A DNA stretch of 64,000 nt from Lachancea thermotolerans CBS 6340 (GCF_000142805.1 NC_013080.1:682001-746000), one strand, 5' to 3'. Shown: positions 1-9,256, numbered from the stretch's first letter. Notes: a model not told the origin generated them from the letters alone. Numbers and translations: made by a program.

Positions 1-81
1 GGTTCACGTGCCGCGGCTGGAATCATTACCGCAGTTATTGGACTCTCTATCGTGGCTTGTACAGTATGGTTAGTTCTCTGA
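1..81 (+). CDS. DCW1: C-terminal end of a GPI-anchored protein, probably DCW1 (partial)
   Basis: An open frame enters from the left edge and ends with TGA at 79-81. Only the last 26 residues are visible: a small polar stretch followed by a hydrophobic run ending WLVL, the form of a C-terminal GPI-attachment signal. It is tail-to-tail with ANR2, and in S. cerevisiae ANR2 (YKL047W) is convergent with DCW1 (YKL046C), a GH76-family putative mannosidase needed for cell-wall biogenesis. The identity rests on this neighbour relation and the GPI-like tail, not on domain evidence. Confidence 0.5.
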   Translation, partial: GSRAAAGIITAVIGLSIVACTVWLVL

Positions 82-138
82 AGATTAATCTGTAAAATGT
101 TTAGAAGTCCTGTGAAGGCCGGCTCTTCTTTTCTTTAA

Positions 139-1698
139 TTAGCATAATAAAGTACAATCGACATTCCTTACAAGTAGTTCTCTGTCAAACCACTTTTGAC
201 ACACTTTATTCAAAAAAGCGTAGTCGCCGCTGCTAAAACAGTCAAGGCCTACAGTTGCGAGAAAGATTGGGGAGACTACAACAGTGTCTTCAGTGCTCGC
301 TTCCACCACTTGTTTCAAAGAGTTATAAAGGAGCAGAGTCTTTTCATGAAAGTAGCCCACTAGAGAAATAACAATTTCCAGGTTGTCGCGGTCTAAATCG
401 GCAATTACTTTGTCTTCTGGTTCATGGAAAGACGGTCTCATATATCCAGCTGTAGCCCACCAATAAAAACCGTCTATGAGGTACTGCGACCATGTTGTTG
501 GCTCCACAAGTCTAAAAACCTTCTCTTTTTCATTTTGTGACAGCTGGTAACCCAAGCTATTGCTCACAAGTTTTTCATACAGTTCAAGTTCATGTGGAGT
601 CGCCTTTAGGTAATCCCCGTTACTTGTCGTAATCTCTGGTAAAGCGTCTCTTCCATGAATCTTTAAACACACATCATAGAGTTCTGACCGGCTTTCTAAA
701 ATCTCGTCGCCAGTGCATGCAATAAAACCAGTTATTTCGTATGTCTCGTCGTTAGTACTCATCGATGCAGCGACATGTCGCTCTAGGTCATCTATGTCGC
801 TGATGCCAATGCAGTAAAGAGGTTGCAAAGGGCTGTCTTTGAGCTTGTCTGATATGATTCGAGGTATTAGTGATAGAATGGAAAGGCAATAAACCAAAGA
901 ATTGGTTTTCTCGAACGAGACTCCATTGCCCGTTATTATCAAAACTCGCTGTCTCGTGATGCAGGCTTTCCAAAGTGGGAACATAAGTGGCCCAAGATAT
1001 TCAAGCCACTGAGAAAGAGATTCCAGCATGTGGGGATGTTTTTCCTGTAGCAGGGAATTGGTAGTGAACTTGCCTGCATTTTGCCAGCTGTGTTGTAGAA
1101 TTGGAGATGACAACATTGCTGAATCAGCCTTGAACCTGTTAGCTTCAAAGTAGTTCTCAAACAGACTGAAGTCTTGGCCAAGGTTTTGTCTCTTTAACCA
1201 ATGCGAGAGCAGTTCTTGCAAGTCATCTATGTATTCTGTTGCGCTGATGAACTGATTGGGCTTCCAGTCGTAGAATTTAGACTTGGAAACGCCCTTGTAC
1301 CTGAAACTGGCATCCACAATAACCCCCAAAGAAAACATTTGAACTTTGCCACGATCAACATGGCTCACATTGCGGGATAATGATTGGCCGTTCTGCTGAA
1401 AACATGATACGCCGTAATACACCTCCACAAGGTTCTCGCCTTTGGGTATGACAAAACTCACTACGTCTTTCTCTAGCTCATGGATTCCTGAAGGTATGCA
1501 TTTGAACTCTATGTTGCCCAAAGAAATATCAGATGTCTCTGTGGACTTCTTTGACCATATTAGTGTATTTCCCTTTTTGACATCAAATTGGCACAGGAAT
1601 ATACAACATAGAGGGACTTTATGGGATGGCTCCTGGATTTCAAAGTCGTACGGCTTAGGGTTGTACCTCATGTCGAGGGTCCTTGTGAACTGCCGCAT
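139..1698 (-). CDS. ANR2: ANR2-like protein (DUF4484/AVL9-LCHN-type DENN family)
   Basis: Predicted protein of 519 residues, close to the 516 of S. cerevisiae Anr2 (YKL047W). The early hydrophobic and Cys-rich stretch PLCCIFLCQFDVKKGNTLIW resembles the N-terminal longin/uDENN strand of AVL9-LCHN proteins, which are thought to act at membranes as Rab regulators; the molecular role of Anr2 itself is not established. I start at the ATG at 1696-1698. The frame continues 19 codons upstream without an ATG before a stop, and no splice donor is visible there. The gene is divergent from BLI1 across only 88 bp and convergent with the DCW1 end, as in S. cerevisiae for the latter. Confidence 0.75.
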   Translation of the reverse strand: MRQFTRTLDMRYNPKPYDFEIQEPSHKVPLCCIFLCQFDVKKGNTLIWSKKSTETSDISLGNIEFKCIPSGIHELEKDVVSFVIPKGENLVEVYYGVSCFQQNGQSLSRNVSHVDRGKVQMFSLGVIVDASFRYKGVSKSKFYDWKPNQFISATEYIDDLQELLSHWLKRQNLGQDFSLFENYFEANRFKADSAMLSSPILQHSWQNAGKFTTNSLLQEKHPHMLESLSQWLEYLGPLMFPLWKACITRQRVLIITGNGVSFEKTNSLVYCLSILSLIPRIISDKLKDSPLQPLYCIGISDIDDLERHVAASMSTNDETYEITGFIACTGDEILESRSELYDVCLKIHGRDALPEITTSNGDYLKATPHELELYEKLVSNSLGYQLSQNEKEKVFRLVEPTTWSQYLIDGFYWWATAGYMRPSFHEPEDKVIADLDRDNLEIVISLVGYFHEKTLLLYNSLKQVVEASTEDTVVVSPIFLATVGLDCFSSGDYAFLNKVCQKWFDRELLVRNVDCTLLC

Positions 1699-1786
1699 TC
1701 TGTTCACTGGCTGATTTAACCTATTAAATGTCGCTTGAGCACTATCAGTATCCAAATTATTTCCTGATCATCACCAAATTGCTAAA

Positions 1787-2128
1787 ATGACCTGGAAAGC
1801 GGGAATGAAAGAGAGAGTACTAAGACAGCATATCGAAGGTTGTATCGACCAGGTCCAGGAATATGTTGACCTCGAATCGGCTCAAGCAATTTCCTCTTTT
1901 GAAAGCAAAGCTGTGGATCACTTTCGGTGTCTTGATGGGTTAAAAGCCCAATACAATACTAGGGAGGACAAGATTAGTGAGTTTAAACGCCTGCAGTCTG
2001 AATATGCTACAAAGGTTGACGGTCTAGAGAAATCTATTGAACATTTTGAAAAACTCTCGGAAGAGATTGAGGAGTTTCTGGTGGAATTAGAAGTCAAAAC
2101 AAAGCTGGCCTCTAAGAGACAGTCTTAA
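1787..2128 (+). CDS. BLI1: BLOC-1 complex subunit Bli1
   Basis: A 113-residue, highly charged, coiled-coil protein with the same length as S. cerevisiae Bli1 (YKL061W). Recognisable shared blocks are an N-terminal [11 protein letters not shown] segment, matching the family's DL-CAQ-S-F pattern, a central heptad-rich helix, and a basic C-terminus ending KRQS. Bli1 belongs to the yeast BLOC-1 complex, which acts on endosomes in Rab5 regulation and cargo sorting. There is no signal peptide or membrane segment. It shares an 88-bp intergenic region with ANR2 and is convergent with MSS1. Confidence 0.8.
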
Positions 2129-2207
2129 GAACCCAAGGTTTGATGCTCCGAGTCTGCTTAAGTTCTCATGCAATGTGCCATAGTGGCTGTTACGAGCTTT
2201 GGGGGCT

Positions 2208-3701
2208 TCACTTTCCCACGCAAAACCGCGAAAATACCACTCCAAGGACTTCTTCAACGCCTACTGAGGCTCCCGTGATTTTGCCAATGCCCTCGGCAGC
2301 ATAGGCTAAGTTTTCGCAAGCCATTACAACGTCTTCAGTACCAGGAAAGCTCAAAAACTCTTGCAGCCCAAACATGACATCCTTGGTTAGAATCTCTTCT
2401 GTCCTGTTGGACACTATAAGGGGATCTGAATCATGACTCGTACCTGAGAGGCCTTGGAAGACGTGCGATAGCTCTTTTACGAGATTTTCAATACCTTCAA
2501 AGTTTGTGCATGAAACTGACTTGATGGGGAAGTCACCATTGAAGATCTGGTATACTTCTTGGCGGACGTTTTTAAGTCCTTTTGTATCTACCAAATCTGT
2601 TTTGTTTACGGCGATTATTACCTGATTGTGAGGGATTTGCTCCTTGACGAAACGCTGCAGGTCTTCAGTTACGAGCGGCGTCTTGGTCGGATCAATCACA
2701 AGTATAACCAAGTCGCTTTCTGAGCCTTTTGCTTTGGCCCTTTTAATGCCTTGAATTTCAATTTGGTCTTCGCTTTCGGACCGGATTCCAGCGGTATCGC
2801 ATAACACCACTTTATAGCCATCTACATCGATTGGAACGTCGATAGCATCTCTTGTTGTACCCGGCGTATCGCTCACGATGGATGTATCATCATTCGTTAT
2901 ACAGTTTAGCAGAGAAGACTTTCCTGCATTCGGAGAACCCAAAAGGGCAACTTTGACACCATTCTGGAGAATGCTTGATCGCCTAATTTTGAGCACGAAT
3001 AGCTTAATTTCCTTGTCAAGGTTCATCATGTTCCTACGGACGCTGTCAAGTATGGCTTGCGTGTCTTCAATTTCTGCATCCTCTCCGAAATCTATGATGG
3101 CGGTTAGTTGCGCAATACCTGACACTATTTGAGACCTCCATCCGTCAAAAAGCGCTTTATTCTGTCCCCGGAAGCTTTGCAGCGCACTGCGGCGCTGCGT
3201 TTCTGTCTCCGCGTCGATAAGGTCCGCTACACCCTCGGCTTGAGTCAGGTCCATCCGCCCATTCTGAAAAGCTCGTTGCGAAAACTCACCTGGCTGAGCA
3301 TACCTGATATCCAATCCCTTTTTCTGATCACCGAGGCTTTGGATCGCACCAAGCACACTTTTGATGACTGCTCTTCCTCCGTGCAAGTGCAGCTCTAGCA
3401 TGTCTTCGCCTGTAAATGACTTGGGGTTCTCAAAGAACAAAACAAGCGAAGAGTCAAGGAGGTTCTTTTTGGCTCCCGCAGCATGGTAGAGGTTACGCAA
3501 AGAGCACCTTCTTGGAACTGGCGGGGACTGTGCCCCAGTTAGTTGGTAGTATATGTGCTTGCAATGGGAGCCGGTGACTCTCACTACAGCGATGGCTGAT
3601 CTTTGACCCGGTGAAGTTGAGAGGGCATATATGGTGGGGTGGAATGCGGTAGCTGGAACACTTGAATACAACCTGTATGACGCGTAAAGACCGCGCTGCA
3701 T
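2208..3701 (-). CDS. MSS1: mitochondrial tRNA-modifying GTPase Mss1 (MnmE/TrmE family)
   Basis: Protein of 497 residues; the S. cerevisiae orthologue YMR023C has 526. An N-terminal basic, Ser/Tyr-rich presequence suits mitochondrial import. It is followed by the TrmE N-terminal domain (IYALSTSPGQRSAIAVVRVTG), a helical domain, an inserted G domain with P-loop GSPNAGKSS, switch DTPGTTRD and NKTD, and the diagnostic C-terminal FCVGK whose Cys is required in MnmE. With Mto1 it makes 5-carboxymethylaminomethyl-uridine (or taurine-type modifications elsewhere) at the wobble position of mitochondrial tRNAs. The next gene on the YMR track, MRPL3, also serves mitochondrial translation. Confidence 0.95.
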   Translation of the reverse strand: MQRGLYASYRLYSSVPATAFHPTIYALSTSPGQRSAIAVVRVTGSHCKHIYYQLTGAQSPPVPRRCSLRNLYHAAGAKKNLLDSSLVLFFENPKSFTGEDMLELHLHGGRAVIKSVLGAIQSLGDQKKGLDIRYAQPGEFSQRAFQNGRMDLTQAEGVADLIDAETETQRRSALQSFRGQNKALFDGWRSQIVSGIAQLTAIIDFGEDAEIEDTQAILDSVRRNMMNLDKEIKLFVLKIRRSSILQNGVKVALLGSPNAGKSSLLNCITNDDTSIVSDTPGTTRDAIDVPIDVDGYKVVLCDTAGIRSESEDQIEIQGIKRAKAKGSESDLVILVIDPTKTPLVTEDLQRFVKEQIPHNQVIIAVNKTDLVDTKGLKNVRQEVYQIFNGDFPIKSVSCTNFEGIENLVKELSHVFQGLSGTSHDSDPLIVSNRTEEILTKDVMFGLQEFLSFPGTEDVVMACENLAYAAEGIGKITGASVGVEEVLGVVFSRFCVGK

Positions 3702-3801
3702 CGTTGGATGGTGCCGGTGGCTACGCGACTATTCATCCCATTCTCTACTCGAGCTTAAGACGCGATGAGCTAGCAAAATTTCAAAAAATGACCCAAAAAA
3801 T

Positions 3802-3874
3802 TGGACGAGACCGGAGTCGAACCGATGACCTCTCCCATGCTAAGGGAGCGCGCTACCAACTACGCCACACGCCC
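3802..3874 (-). tRNA. tA(AGC): tRNA-Ala (anticodon AGC)
   Basis: The minus strand folds as a 73-nt tRNA beginning GGGCGTGTGGCGTAGTTGG, with anticodon AGC inside CCCTTAGCATGGG, T-loop GGTTCGACTCC and discriminator A. The acceptor stem has the G3:U70 pair that marks alanine tRNAs. It is nearly identical to S. cerevisiae tA(AGC). A T-run on the minus strand (A-run at 3795-3800) just past the 3' end is a pol III terminator. No intron. Confidence 0.97.
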
Positions 3875-4142
3875 AGAATTTATTGTAAAGAGAGGTATCT
3901 CTGTGGTACTTAACCTATTATACCTATCCAATGATGTTCTTCATCAGCTTGTATCCTACTGGACTCTGACGTCCATTTGGTCCTGACGCGGGAGGCCTTT
4001 GTGAGTGACGCGGGCTCAAAAGCGCAAGGAAAGAGCGCTGAGCTTTCTAGTACAGTACTAACATGTCCTTTTCCGAAGGAGTTTGTGTTATTCTAAGGTC
4101 ACAGCAGACCCTTACCCCCATTACCACTTTTGAACACTAAAA

Positions 4143-5060
4143 ATGAAGCTCACAAGTTTCCTCAACGCATGTTTAGTCATAGCGCTTCCGGTTAGAATAT
4201 GTTCTGCAACAGCGCTGGAAGCCCAAGATGCTCAATTGAGGCAGACAGAAATTCTAAATTCGTGGAACGCAACGACGACAAAGTGCCAAGATAGGACAGT
4301 GCCGTTAATTGACAAGGCACTTTCGTATAAATTCAGCGTGGACAGCCTTGAGCGCGGCGTTTCCAGTGCACTTTCTACACTCCGTGCATCGCTCCAAGGC
4401 AAAGACGAATTTTGTGCCCTTGACATCGTGCGCGTTGCTACTGAGCAAATGCGTTGGATGTCCCTCAGCGACGTAGACTTTTCTACCAAAATCTCGTTCG
4501 CAGCGCAGTTTTCGCAGGTGAAAACCATTTACTACAGTGTCCCCATGCTGCGCCAGCTACACCGCTGTGTCTCCTACGCAGTGGCATCAACAGCCGACAG
4601 TGTCCAATGGAAGGGTTTCATAGGCGAGGCAGCCAAGGCGTGGTATCGGCTCATATCCAACAGTGCCTCCGGCCGGGATCTAAGCCAAGCGGTCGAGCTG
4701 GTCCAAAATTCAAGCAAGCTTCAAAAAATATTAGCGAAAGCGAGAGACGAGTGGGTGCTCGCCGCGCCACTCTGCGAAAGGCACCAGGATGTGCACACCA
4801 ATCATATTAATCTAGAAAATGCTGCGTCGCGTGTGGCAGCCTTCCACGGACCGAAACCCGGCGACGCACCCTCTCTTCTCGCGTCCAAAGACGAGGAAGA
4901 CAACCATACAGTACAAGGTGGTTCAGTGACCCATGCTGGTTCTATGACACACGTGCCAGTTAACAGCAACGAATCCTCGGGGGTGGTCTTGAGAAAGATC
5001 TCTTCATGGTCTGTGATGGGCGCCGTAGTTGTCGTCCTCAGCGGCGTGGCCCTTTTCTGA
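4143..5060 (+). CDS. unrecognised secreted/GPI-anchored cell-surface protein
   Basis: I do not recognise this 305-residue protein. It starts with a hydrophobic signal peptide (about residues 1-24, ending CSATA). The central region is Ser/Ala-rich and mostly helical, with four spaced cysteines (near TTTKC, DEFCAL, LHRCV, APLCE) and NAT/NSS N-glycosylation sequons. The last 17 residues are hydrophobic (WSVMGAVVVVLSGVALF) after a small-residue stretch (NSNESSG), the pattern of a GPI-attachment signal. It lies between tRNA-Ala and MRPL3, a position with no gene on the S. cerevisiae YMR track, so it may be genus-specific or fast-evolving. A wall or plasma-membrane location is inferred. Confidence 0.7.
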   Translation: MKLTSFLNACLVIALPVRICSATALEAQDAQLRQTEILNSWNATTTKCQDRTVPLIDKALSYKFSVDSLERGVSSALSTLRASLQGKDEFCALDIVRVATEQMRWMSLSDVDFSTKISFAAQFSQVKTIYYSVPMLRQLHRCVSYAVASTADSVQWKGFIGEAAKAWYRLISNSASGRDLSQAVELVQNSSKLQKILAKARDEWVLAAPLCERHQDVHTNHINLENAASRVAAFHGPKPGDAPSLLASKDEEDNHTVQGGSVTHAGSMTHVPVNSNESSGVVLRKISSWSVMGAVVVVLSGVALF

Positions 5061-5365
5061 AATGTCAGAAAGCCACGTTGCTGCCAGAAACAGGCACTAT
5101 GATAACCGGGCAGCGCCCGCGCCTTTCTTGGGTCGGATTGTAGCCTTGTCACGGCTATCGACAATTAAATTAAATGTTTTCATAACTAAGTACTAATGCA
5201 AACGTCAGTTCTTTCAAGCAGTGATCTTCTATCCTGTTCTTGGCCAAAAAAAATTTTCAGAATTCAAGGCCTCGTCCCAAGTGTAACGAAGGCTAATACT
5301 AGGAAACGCCGCTTGACAGTTCTTAAAACTCACTTCCAGGGCCCTTTGGTTTCACAGTTCTGTTG
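5061..5365. other. intergenic region upstream of MRPL3
   Basis: About 305 bp between the GPI-type gene and MRPL3, both on the plus strand. A/T-rich stretches near 5160-5180 and 5245-5262 probably hold the terminator of the first gene and the promoter of the second. I see no further gene or RNA. Confidence 0.5.
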
Positions 5366-6490
5366 ATGTCCCAGCAGCTTCTTCTATCAGGCCGATTGGC
5401 GCGGAGCCTGCACGTTGTGGCGAGGTCCAAGAGGGTTTGGTTGAGAGGCTTTCCCGCGCCGCAGAGGTCCATACACTTAAGCCCCAGACAGCGCCAGCAG
5501 CAGGTCAAACTCGAAACGCCTGAGCTGAACAAATACAGAGAATACTATAAAAGGCTTCAGGCGGCCGTTAACGACGTCCCCGAGGAGCTGGCGTCCAAGT
5601 CTCCCTCTTTGGTCACACTCCATAGAAGGTTGAATTTACCGGAATCGTTCCAGCTATCCACATTGGCGAGATGCCTGACGTGTCGCTCGTCGCGGCTTCC
5701 GTCGGATCTGAACGTGCCCTCCTCAGGCGCGGCCTTCACAAGTAGTGTTCCAACCAGCAACTTCTACGACAACCACGGCCTAAACATATTCGGTAAGAAC
5801 TTGCTGACCTACCATGTCACGCGACAGACGATGGCGAAGTACCCTCGCCTGCCCACCGTGGTGCTTAATGCTGCGGTGGACGCATATATCTCTCAGAGCG
5901 TGCTTGCCAGCGTCGGGAGGTCCTGGGGTATTGAGCTCGAGAACAGCTCGGTGCTTGATAGGTACCTCAGGGAGGAGCCTATCCAAGTCTCTTTAGGCAA
6001 ACTAAGATTTTTCAACAACGCCTTGAAAAGAGAGGACGGCGTGGAACTCATCACAAGCCACAACTTTTCAGAGGACGCCGCATACGCGCTAGCAGTGAGA
6101 AGTGTGATTGGCGCTCTCTGGGCGTACACGCACGAAACCGACCCTACATTCGCATTTAGATTCATTGATGACCACATCTTGTCCCGGAAGCTCGATGTGA
6201 CTCGGATCTTCCAGTTCGAGCAGCCCGCGAGAGAGCTGGCGGTGTTGTGTCGTCGCGAGAATCTGTCCCCACCTGTCTCCAAGCTACTGGCCGAGTCTGG
6301 TAGGCTGTCAAAGGCGCCTGTGTTTATTGTGGGCGTATTCTCGGGAGCGGAGAAGCTCGGTGAAGGGTTCGGTTCCTCTCTGAAAGAAGCCAAGGCTAGA
6401 GCTGCCACTGACGCGTTGATGAAGTGGTACTGCTACGAGCCTGTCCAGGGTCAAGCTCCGGTGATCGACCCAGGTGCGGTCATTGTGTAA
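5366..6490 (+). CDS. MRPL3: mitochondrial large-subunit ribosomal protein Mrpl3 (mL44)
   Basis: Protein of 374 residues against 390 in S. cerevisiae YMR024W. The basic N-terminus with [13 protein letters not shown] is a mitochondrial presequence. The middle is a degenerate RNase III fold ([19 protein letters not shown] onward) and the end is a double-stranded RNA-binding domain ([18 protein letters not shown] then [15 protein letters not shown]). Mrpl3/mL44 sits on the mitochondrial large subunit and binds rRNA without nuclease activity. The start is the ATG at 5366, directly after a TTG. Same order MSS1-MRPL3-CSI1-PEX12 as YMR023C-YMR026C. Confidence 0.92.
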   Translation: MSQQLLLSGRLARSLHVVARSKRVWLRGFPAPQRSIHLSPRQRQQQVKLETPELNKYREYYKRLQAAVNDVPEELASKSPSLVTLHRRLNLPESFQLSTLARCLTCRSSRLPSDLNVPSSGAAFTSSVPTSNFYDNHGLNIFGKNLLTYHVTRQTMAKYPRLPTVVLNAAVDAYISQSVLASVGRSWGIELENSSVLDRYLREEPIQVSLGKLRFFNNALKREDGVELITSHNFSEDAAYALAVRSVIGALWAYTHETDPTFAFRFIDDHILSRKLDVTRIFQFEQPARELAVLCRRENLSPPVSKLLAESGRLSKAPVFIVGVFSGAEKLGEGFGSSLKEAKARAATDALMKWYCYEPVQGQAPVIDPGAVIV

Positions 6491-6656
6491 CGAGAGGCAC
6501 TAGCATTTTTGAGTGCGGGAAGCTTACCTTAACAGCCTCTTTACTCACCATCATGTATATATATGTGTATATCTTATATCCCAAACGGTCATTTTCTGCT
6601 TTGCAGTGTATCTTACATATTTAAATGCGAAAGAGGTACTGAGAAGGGGCGAGAGA

Positions 6657-7418
6657 ATGGATGTAAATCTCGGGTTGGGGGTTATCGTAGACGCTAACCA
6701 CTTGAAGGAGACGCTTCTCGCCACTGGAGGGTATCCTACGCAGCCGCTGTGTCTTCTGTTGTTTGGAGGAATTTCGGGTTCTCGAGTTGATTTACAGAGA
6801 AGCTTGGAGCTTCCCCTGATACGCAGTGAAAAAGAGGACAGGCTTGTGTTCAGCGAAACGGCGCTACGAGATCGAGTTCACCTTGTGGAGTCGGTAGAGC
6901 CGGAATTGCGGCTCCTGGGGGTACTGTTCATCACCAATGACTTGGGGGACGTCGAGGCCATAATTGATGAGCTGCGGCGGTTGGCAAAGGGGCTTCAATA
7001 TTTCTTCACATACGACACTTGTGGGACAAGGCTAACATTGAAATGCTATCGAAGTCGGGGTCAGGCCCGCATGGAAGAGGTACCGTTCCAGCTGTCAAGC
7101 AGCGACAGCGTGCTCGCGGCTGTGGAGGCACTGAGCCCGAATGTGGGGAAGCAGTACGACCAGGACGAGTTTGAGGAGCAGACTTCATTCAACAGGAAGC
7201 TGCTTGAAAGGGTAGAGGCGATGATAGAATACATGGAAGGCGGGCGCGTCTCGGATCAGGCACTGCGAGAGATGTTTCTACTCACGTCGCTTCTGAAAAA
7301 AGGCTCCACCCAAGACATCGAAGAGGCCTTGCTTCACAAAGAAGTTGAGCTTCAATCTCTGGACGTGATATGTAGCCAGTGGGAGACTGCGCAGTCCATC
7401 CGAGGATTCATTAAATAG
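6657..7418 (+). CDS. CSI1: COP9 signalosome-like complex subunit Csi1
   Basis: Protein of 253 residues beginning MDVNLGLGVIVDANHL, compared with 295 for S. cerevisiae Csi1 (YMR025W). The frame is open for 48 codons upstream but has no ATG, so the ATG at 6657 is chosen. The N-terminal half resembles an MPN-like beta fold without the JAMM metal ligands; the C-terminal half is helical. Csi1 is a subunit of the reduced yeast COP9 signalosome that removes Rub1 from the cullin Cdc53. Identity is supported by position between MRPL3 and PEX12. Its stop codon is only 2 bp from that of PEX12. Confidence 0.75.
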   Translation: MDVNLGLGVIVDANHLKETLLATGGYPTQPLCLLLFGGISGSRVDLQRSLELPLIRSEKEDRLVFSETALRDRVHLVESVEPELRLLGVLFITNDLGDVEAIIDELRRLAKGLQYFFTYDTCGTRLTLKCYRSRGQARMEEVPFQLSSSDSVLAAVEALSPNVGKQYDQDEFEEQTSFNRKLLERVEAMIEYMEGGRVSDQALREMFLLTSLLKKGSTQDIEEALLHKEVELQSLDVICSQWETAQSIRGFIK

Positions 7419-7420
7419 TT

Positions 7421-8575
7421 TTACAGAAGTAGTTTTCTAACGCCTTTTATGGACCAGTGGCCGGAGTCCTTGTCGTACTGGCACCCCAGTAGCTGACTTC
7501 CCGTCACAGGGCACTTGCCCTCATGCTGCGGCAGGTAGTCGAGGATGCAAGGGTAGCAGAAGACGTAGCCTGTTCCGATGACCGCGGGGTTGCGGATGGG
7601 ACCGTTGCAGATGCGGCAGGTCCCTTCCGTATTCTTTTCGAACCGGCCGGGCGGTGGGGGAATATCCTTGTCGATATTGTTCAATCTGCGCTGAATCTCG
7701 CCGGATAGGTCTTGCGACGACCACCATTGGAACACCCTTAGTAGAAATATGAAAGCAGGGAGCATTTGCGAAACAGAAAGCTTCAGCAGATTCTTGATCT
7801 TCGAGAAGGAAGCCCTACAAAGGAAGAGTAGTGCAGATCTGTTGAGCCTTTGGGGCCTCGAACGCACCGCCTGGCCCGGGGCAGTGCTGCTACGATCGTT
7901 GCGGCTGTAGTCGTACTTGGACAGCCGCGTGTATTGTATGTTAAGTATGAGGTCAAGCAGCGATGTTGAACCGGTCCTGCCAGAGAGGAAGTAGAGCTTC
8001 ACTGCGAGGTTTAAAACAAACAGGAGCTTTTTGAGAAGAGGATAAAATCGAAGGTAAAGGGTCCGGAGAGACTCGCGCACACGTTGGCCCATCTCCTGGG
8101 CGGGGGGGTGCTGAAGCAGCGAGCGTGCGAGTAGCTTAGAGTGGAGCAAGTCCAACTTCAGAGCCACGTAGGGTGCCAGCACCTTTTCGCACAAGACTGC
8201 GCGCCTCTGGAAACGCGTAAGACGCATGGGGATCTCGACTGGCGGGTTCGACTGCAGGGTCCGTAGCAAGACCGCATCTGACGCATTTATTCGTTTGAGC
8301 CCATAAAACACTTCTATGAACGTTGCGTCCCAGGTTTTTAGGTAGTACGATTCCAGCGTCAGCTTTGCTGCTAGAACGAACCACTCGTCGAACCAGTTGC
8401 TGAAGCGAATGGTGAGCTTGTTTGGGTTCCGAGCCACCAAGTTTGCCACGATGTAGCGCACAGAGGGCGTGAGGAGTTCGTCTATTTCATCGGCAGACAG
8501 GACCTCGAACAAAGTGGGGAAGATCGACGAAGCAATCGACGACGACGCCGCCGGCAGATTCGAATAAAAGTCCAT
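7421..8575 (-). CDS. PEX12: peroxisomal RING E3 ligase Pex12
   Basis: Protein of 384 residues; S. cerevisiae Pex12 (YMR026C) has 399. The N-terminal Pex2/Pex12 domain contains several hydrophobic helices that span the peroxisomal membrane, and the C-terminus has a zinc-binding RING-like domain starting CRICNGPIRNPAVIGTGYVF and ending near CPVTG. With Pex2 and Pex10 it forms the retrotranslocation channel/ubiquitin ligase that recycles the import receptor Pex5. Like its orthologues it has an incomplete set of RING ligands. The start is the ATG at 8573-8575; a TTG four codons upstream was rejected. It is tail-to-tail with CSI1. Confidence 0.93.
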   Translation of the reverse strand: MDFYSNLPAASSSIASSIFPTLFEVLSADEIDELLTPSVRYIVANLVARNPNKLTIRFSNWFDEWFVLAAKLTLESYYLKTWDATFIEVFYGLKRINASDAVLLRTLQSNPPVEIPMRLTRFQRRAVLCEKVLAPYVALKLDLLHSKLLARSLLQHPPAQEMGQRVRESLRTLYLRFYPLLKKLLFVLNLAVKLYFLSGRTGSTSLLDLILNIQYTRLSKYDYSRNDRSSTAPGQAVRSRPQRLNRSALLFLCRASFSKIKNLLKLSVSQMLPAFIFLLRVFQWWSSQDLSGEIQRRLNNIDKDIPPPPGRFEKNTEGTCRICNGPIRNPAVIGTGYVFCYPCILDYLPQHEGKCPVTGSQLLGCQYDKDSGHWSIKGVRKLLL

Positions 8576-8772
8576 TGTTCTTGTCAAGGTTTGATTAGAA
8601 GGAACTATTTTCTGTCGCGAGAAACGTCATATGCAAGACCCCGAGTCAACGATGTATGAGCTTGGAATGGTGAAACCTGGTACTTGCACTGGAAATTGAT
8701 TGGCGTGGGATGCACTGGGAGAAGGGGACATGGGCATAGCATAGTCAGGCTCGTCCGGATCAGCAAAAATAA

Positions 8773-8844
8773 AGGTCCTACCCGGATTCGAACCGGGGTT
8801 GTTCGGATCAGAACCGAAAGTGATAACCACTACACTATAGAACC
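8773..8844 (-). tRNA. tQ(CUG): tRNA-Gln (anticodon CTG)
   Basis: The minus strand gives a 72-nt tRNA starting GGTTCTATAGTGTAGTGG, with anticodon CTG in TTCGGTTCTGATCCGAA, T-loop CGGTTCGAATCCG and discriminator T, closely matching yeast glutamine tRNAs. A T-rich run follows on the minus strand (AAAAATAAA at 8765-8772 on plus), consistent with pol III termination. A possible solo LTR begins 81 bp upstream of its 5' end, a usual Ty insertion position. Confidence 0.96.
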
Positions 8845-8924
8845 ATCTATTTCTTGTACGCCCTGGACTCAGTTTGCCATTAAATAGGATGGTATGGTTC
8901 ACAATTAGTGTCGCGAAGCAATTA

Positions 8925-9256
8925 TGTTACAAGGAAGTTCTGAGACACGGAAAGAACTACACCGGTAGGGAGCGCCCGAGATAATGAGACTTGCTATGAG
9001 CATCCAGATCTATAACTATAATTACTACTAGGCTTCAGGCCTTAGATGAGATTAAGTAGAGGGAAGAGGAACAAGAATCTTTGGGAAGAATAATCATAAT
9101 CATGTCGAGCCCACGAACTGCCAACCCTATATAGTCCGGAGCTTCATAATAAGATACGACAGTTTGAAGCACGTTATGGAGTCGCGGTATAAGCGATTAT
9201 CTTCCTACGTGTTCCGAGGTGATTTGGTTCGATCCTATTCGTTTACCTAGCTAACA
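8925..9256. mobile_element. possible solo LTR of a Ty-like retrotransposon
   Basis: A non-coding segment of 332 bp bounded by the inverted ends TGTTA (8925-8929) and TAACA (9252-9256), the form and length of Ty1-family LTRs (about 334 bp). It begins 81 bp upstream of the tRNA-Gln gene, where Ty1-class elements prefer to insert, and carries a TATATAG motif near 9132. Against it: no clean 5-bp target duplication is visible (AATTA versus CAATG; CAATT/CAATG only if shifted by one base), and I cannot compare it with other copies. Confidence 0.35.

Noticed and set aside
6513-6656. Upstream extension of CSI1 with a hydrophobic stretch
   Set aside because: The frame opens at GTG with no ATG before 6657; the hydrophobic residues come from A/T-rich leader sequence.
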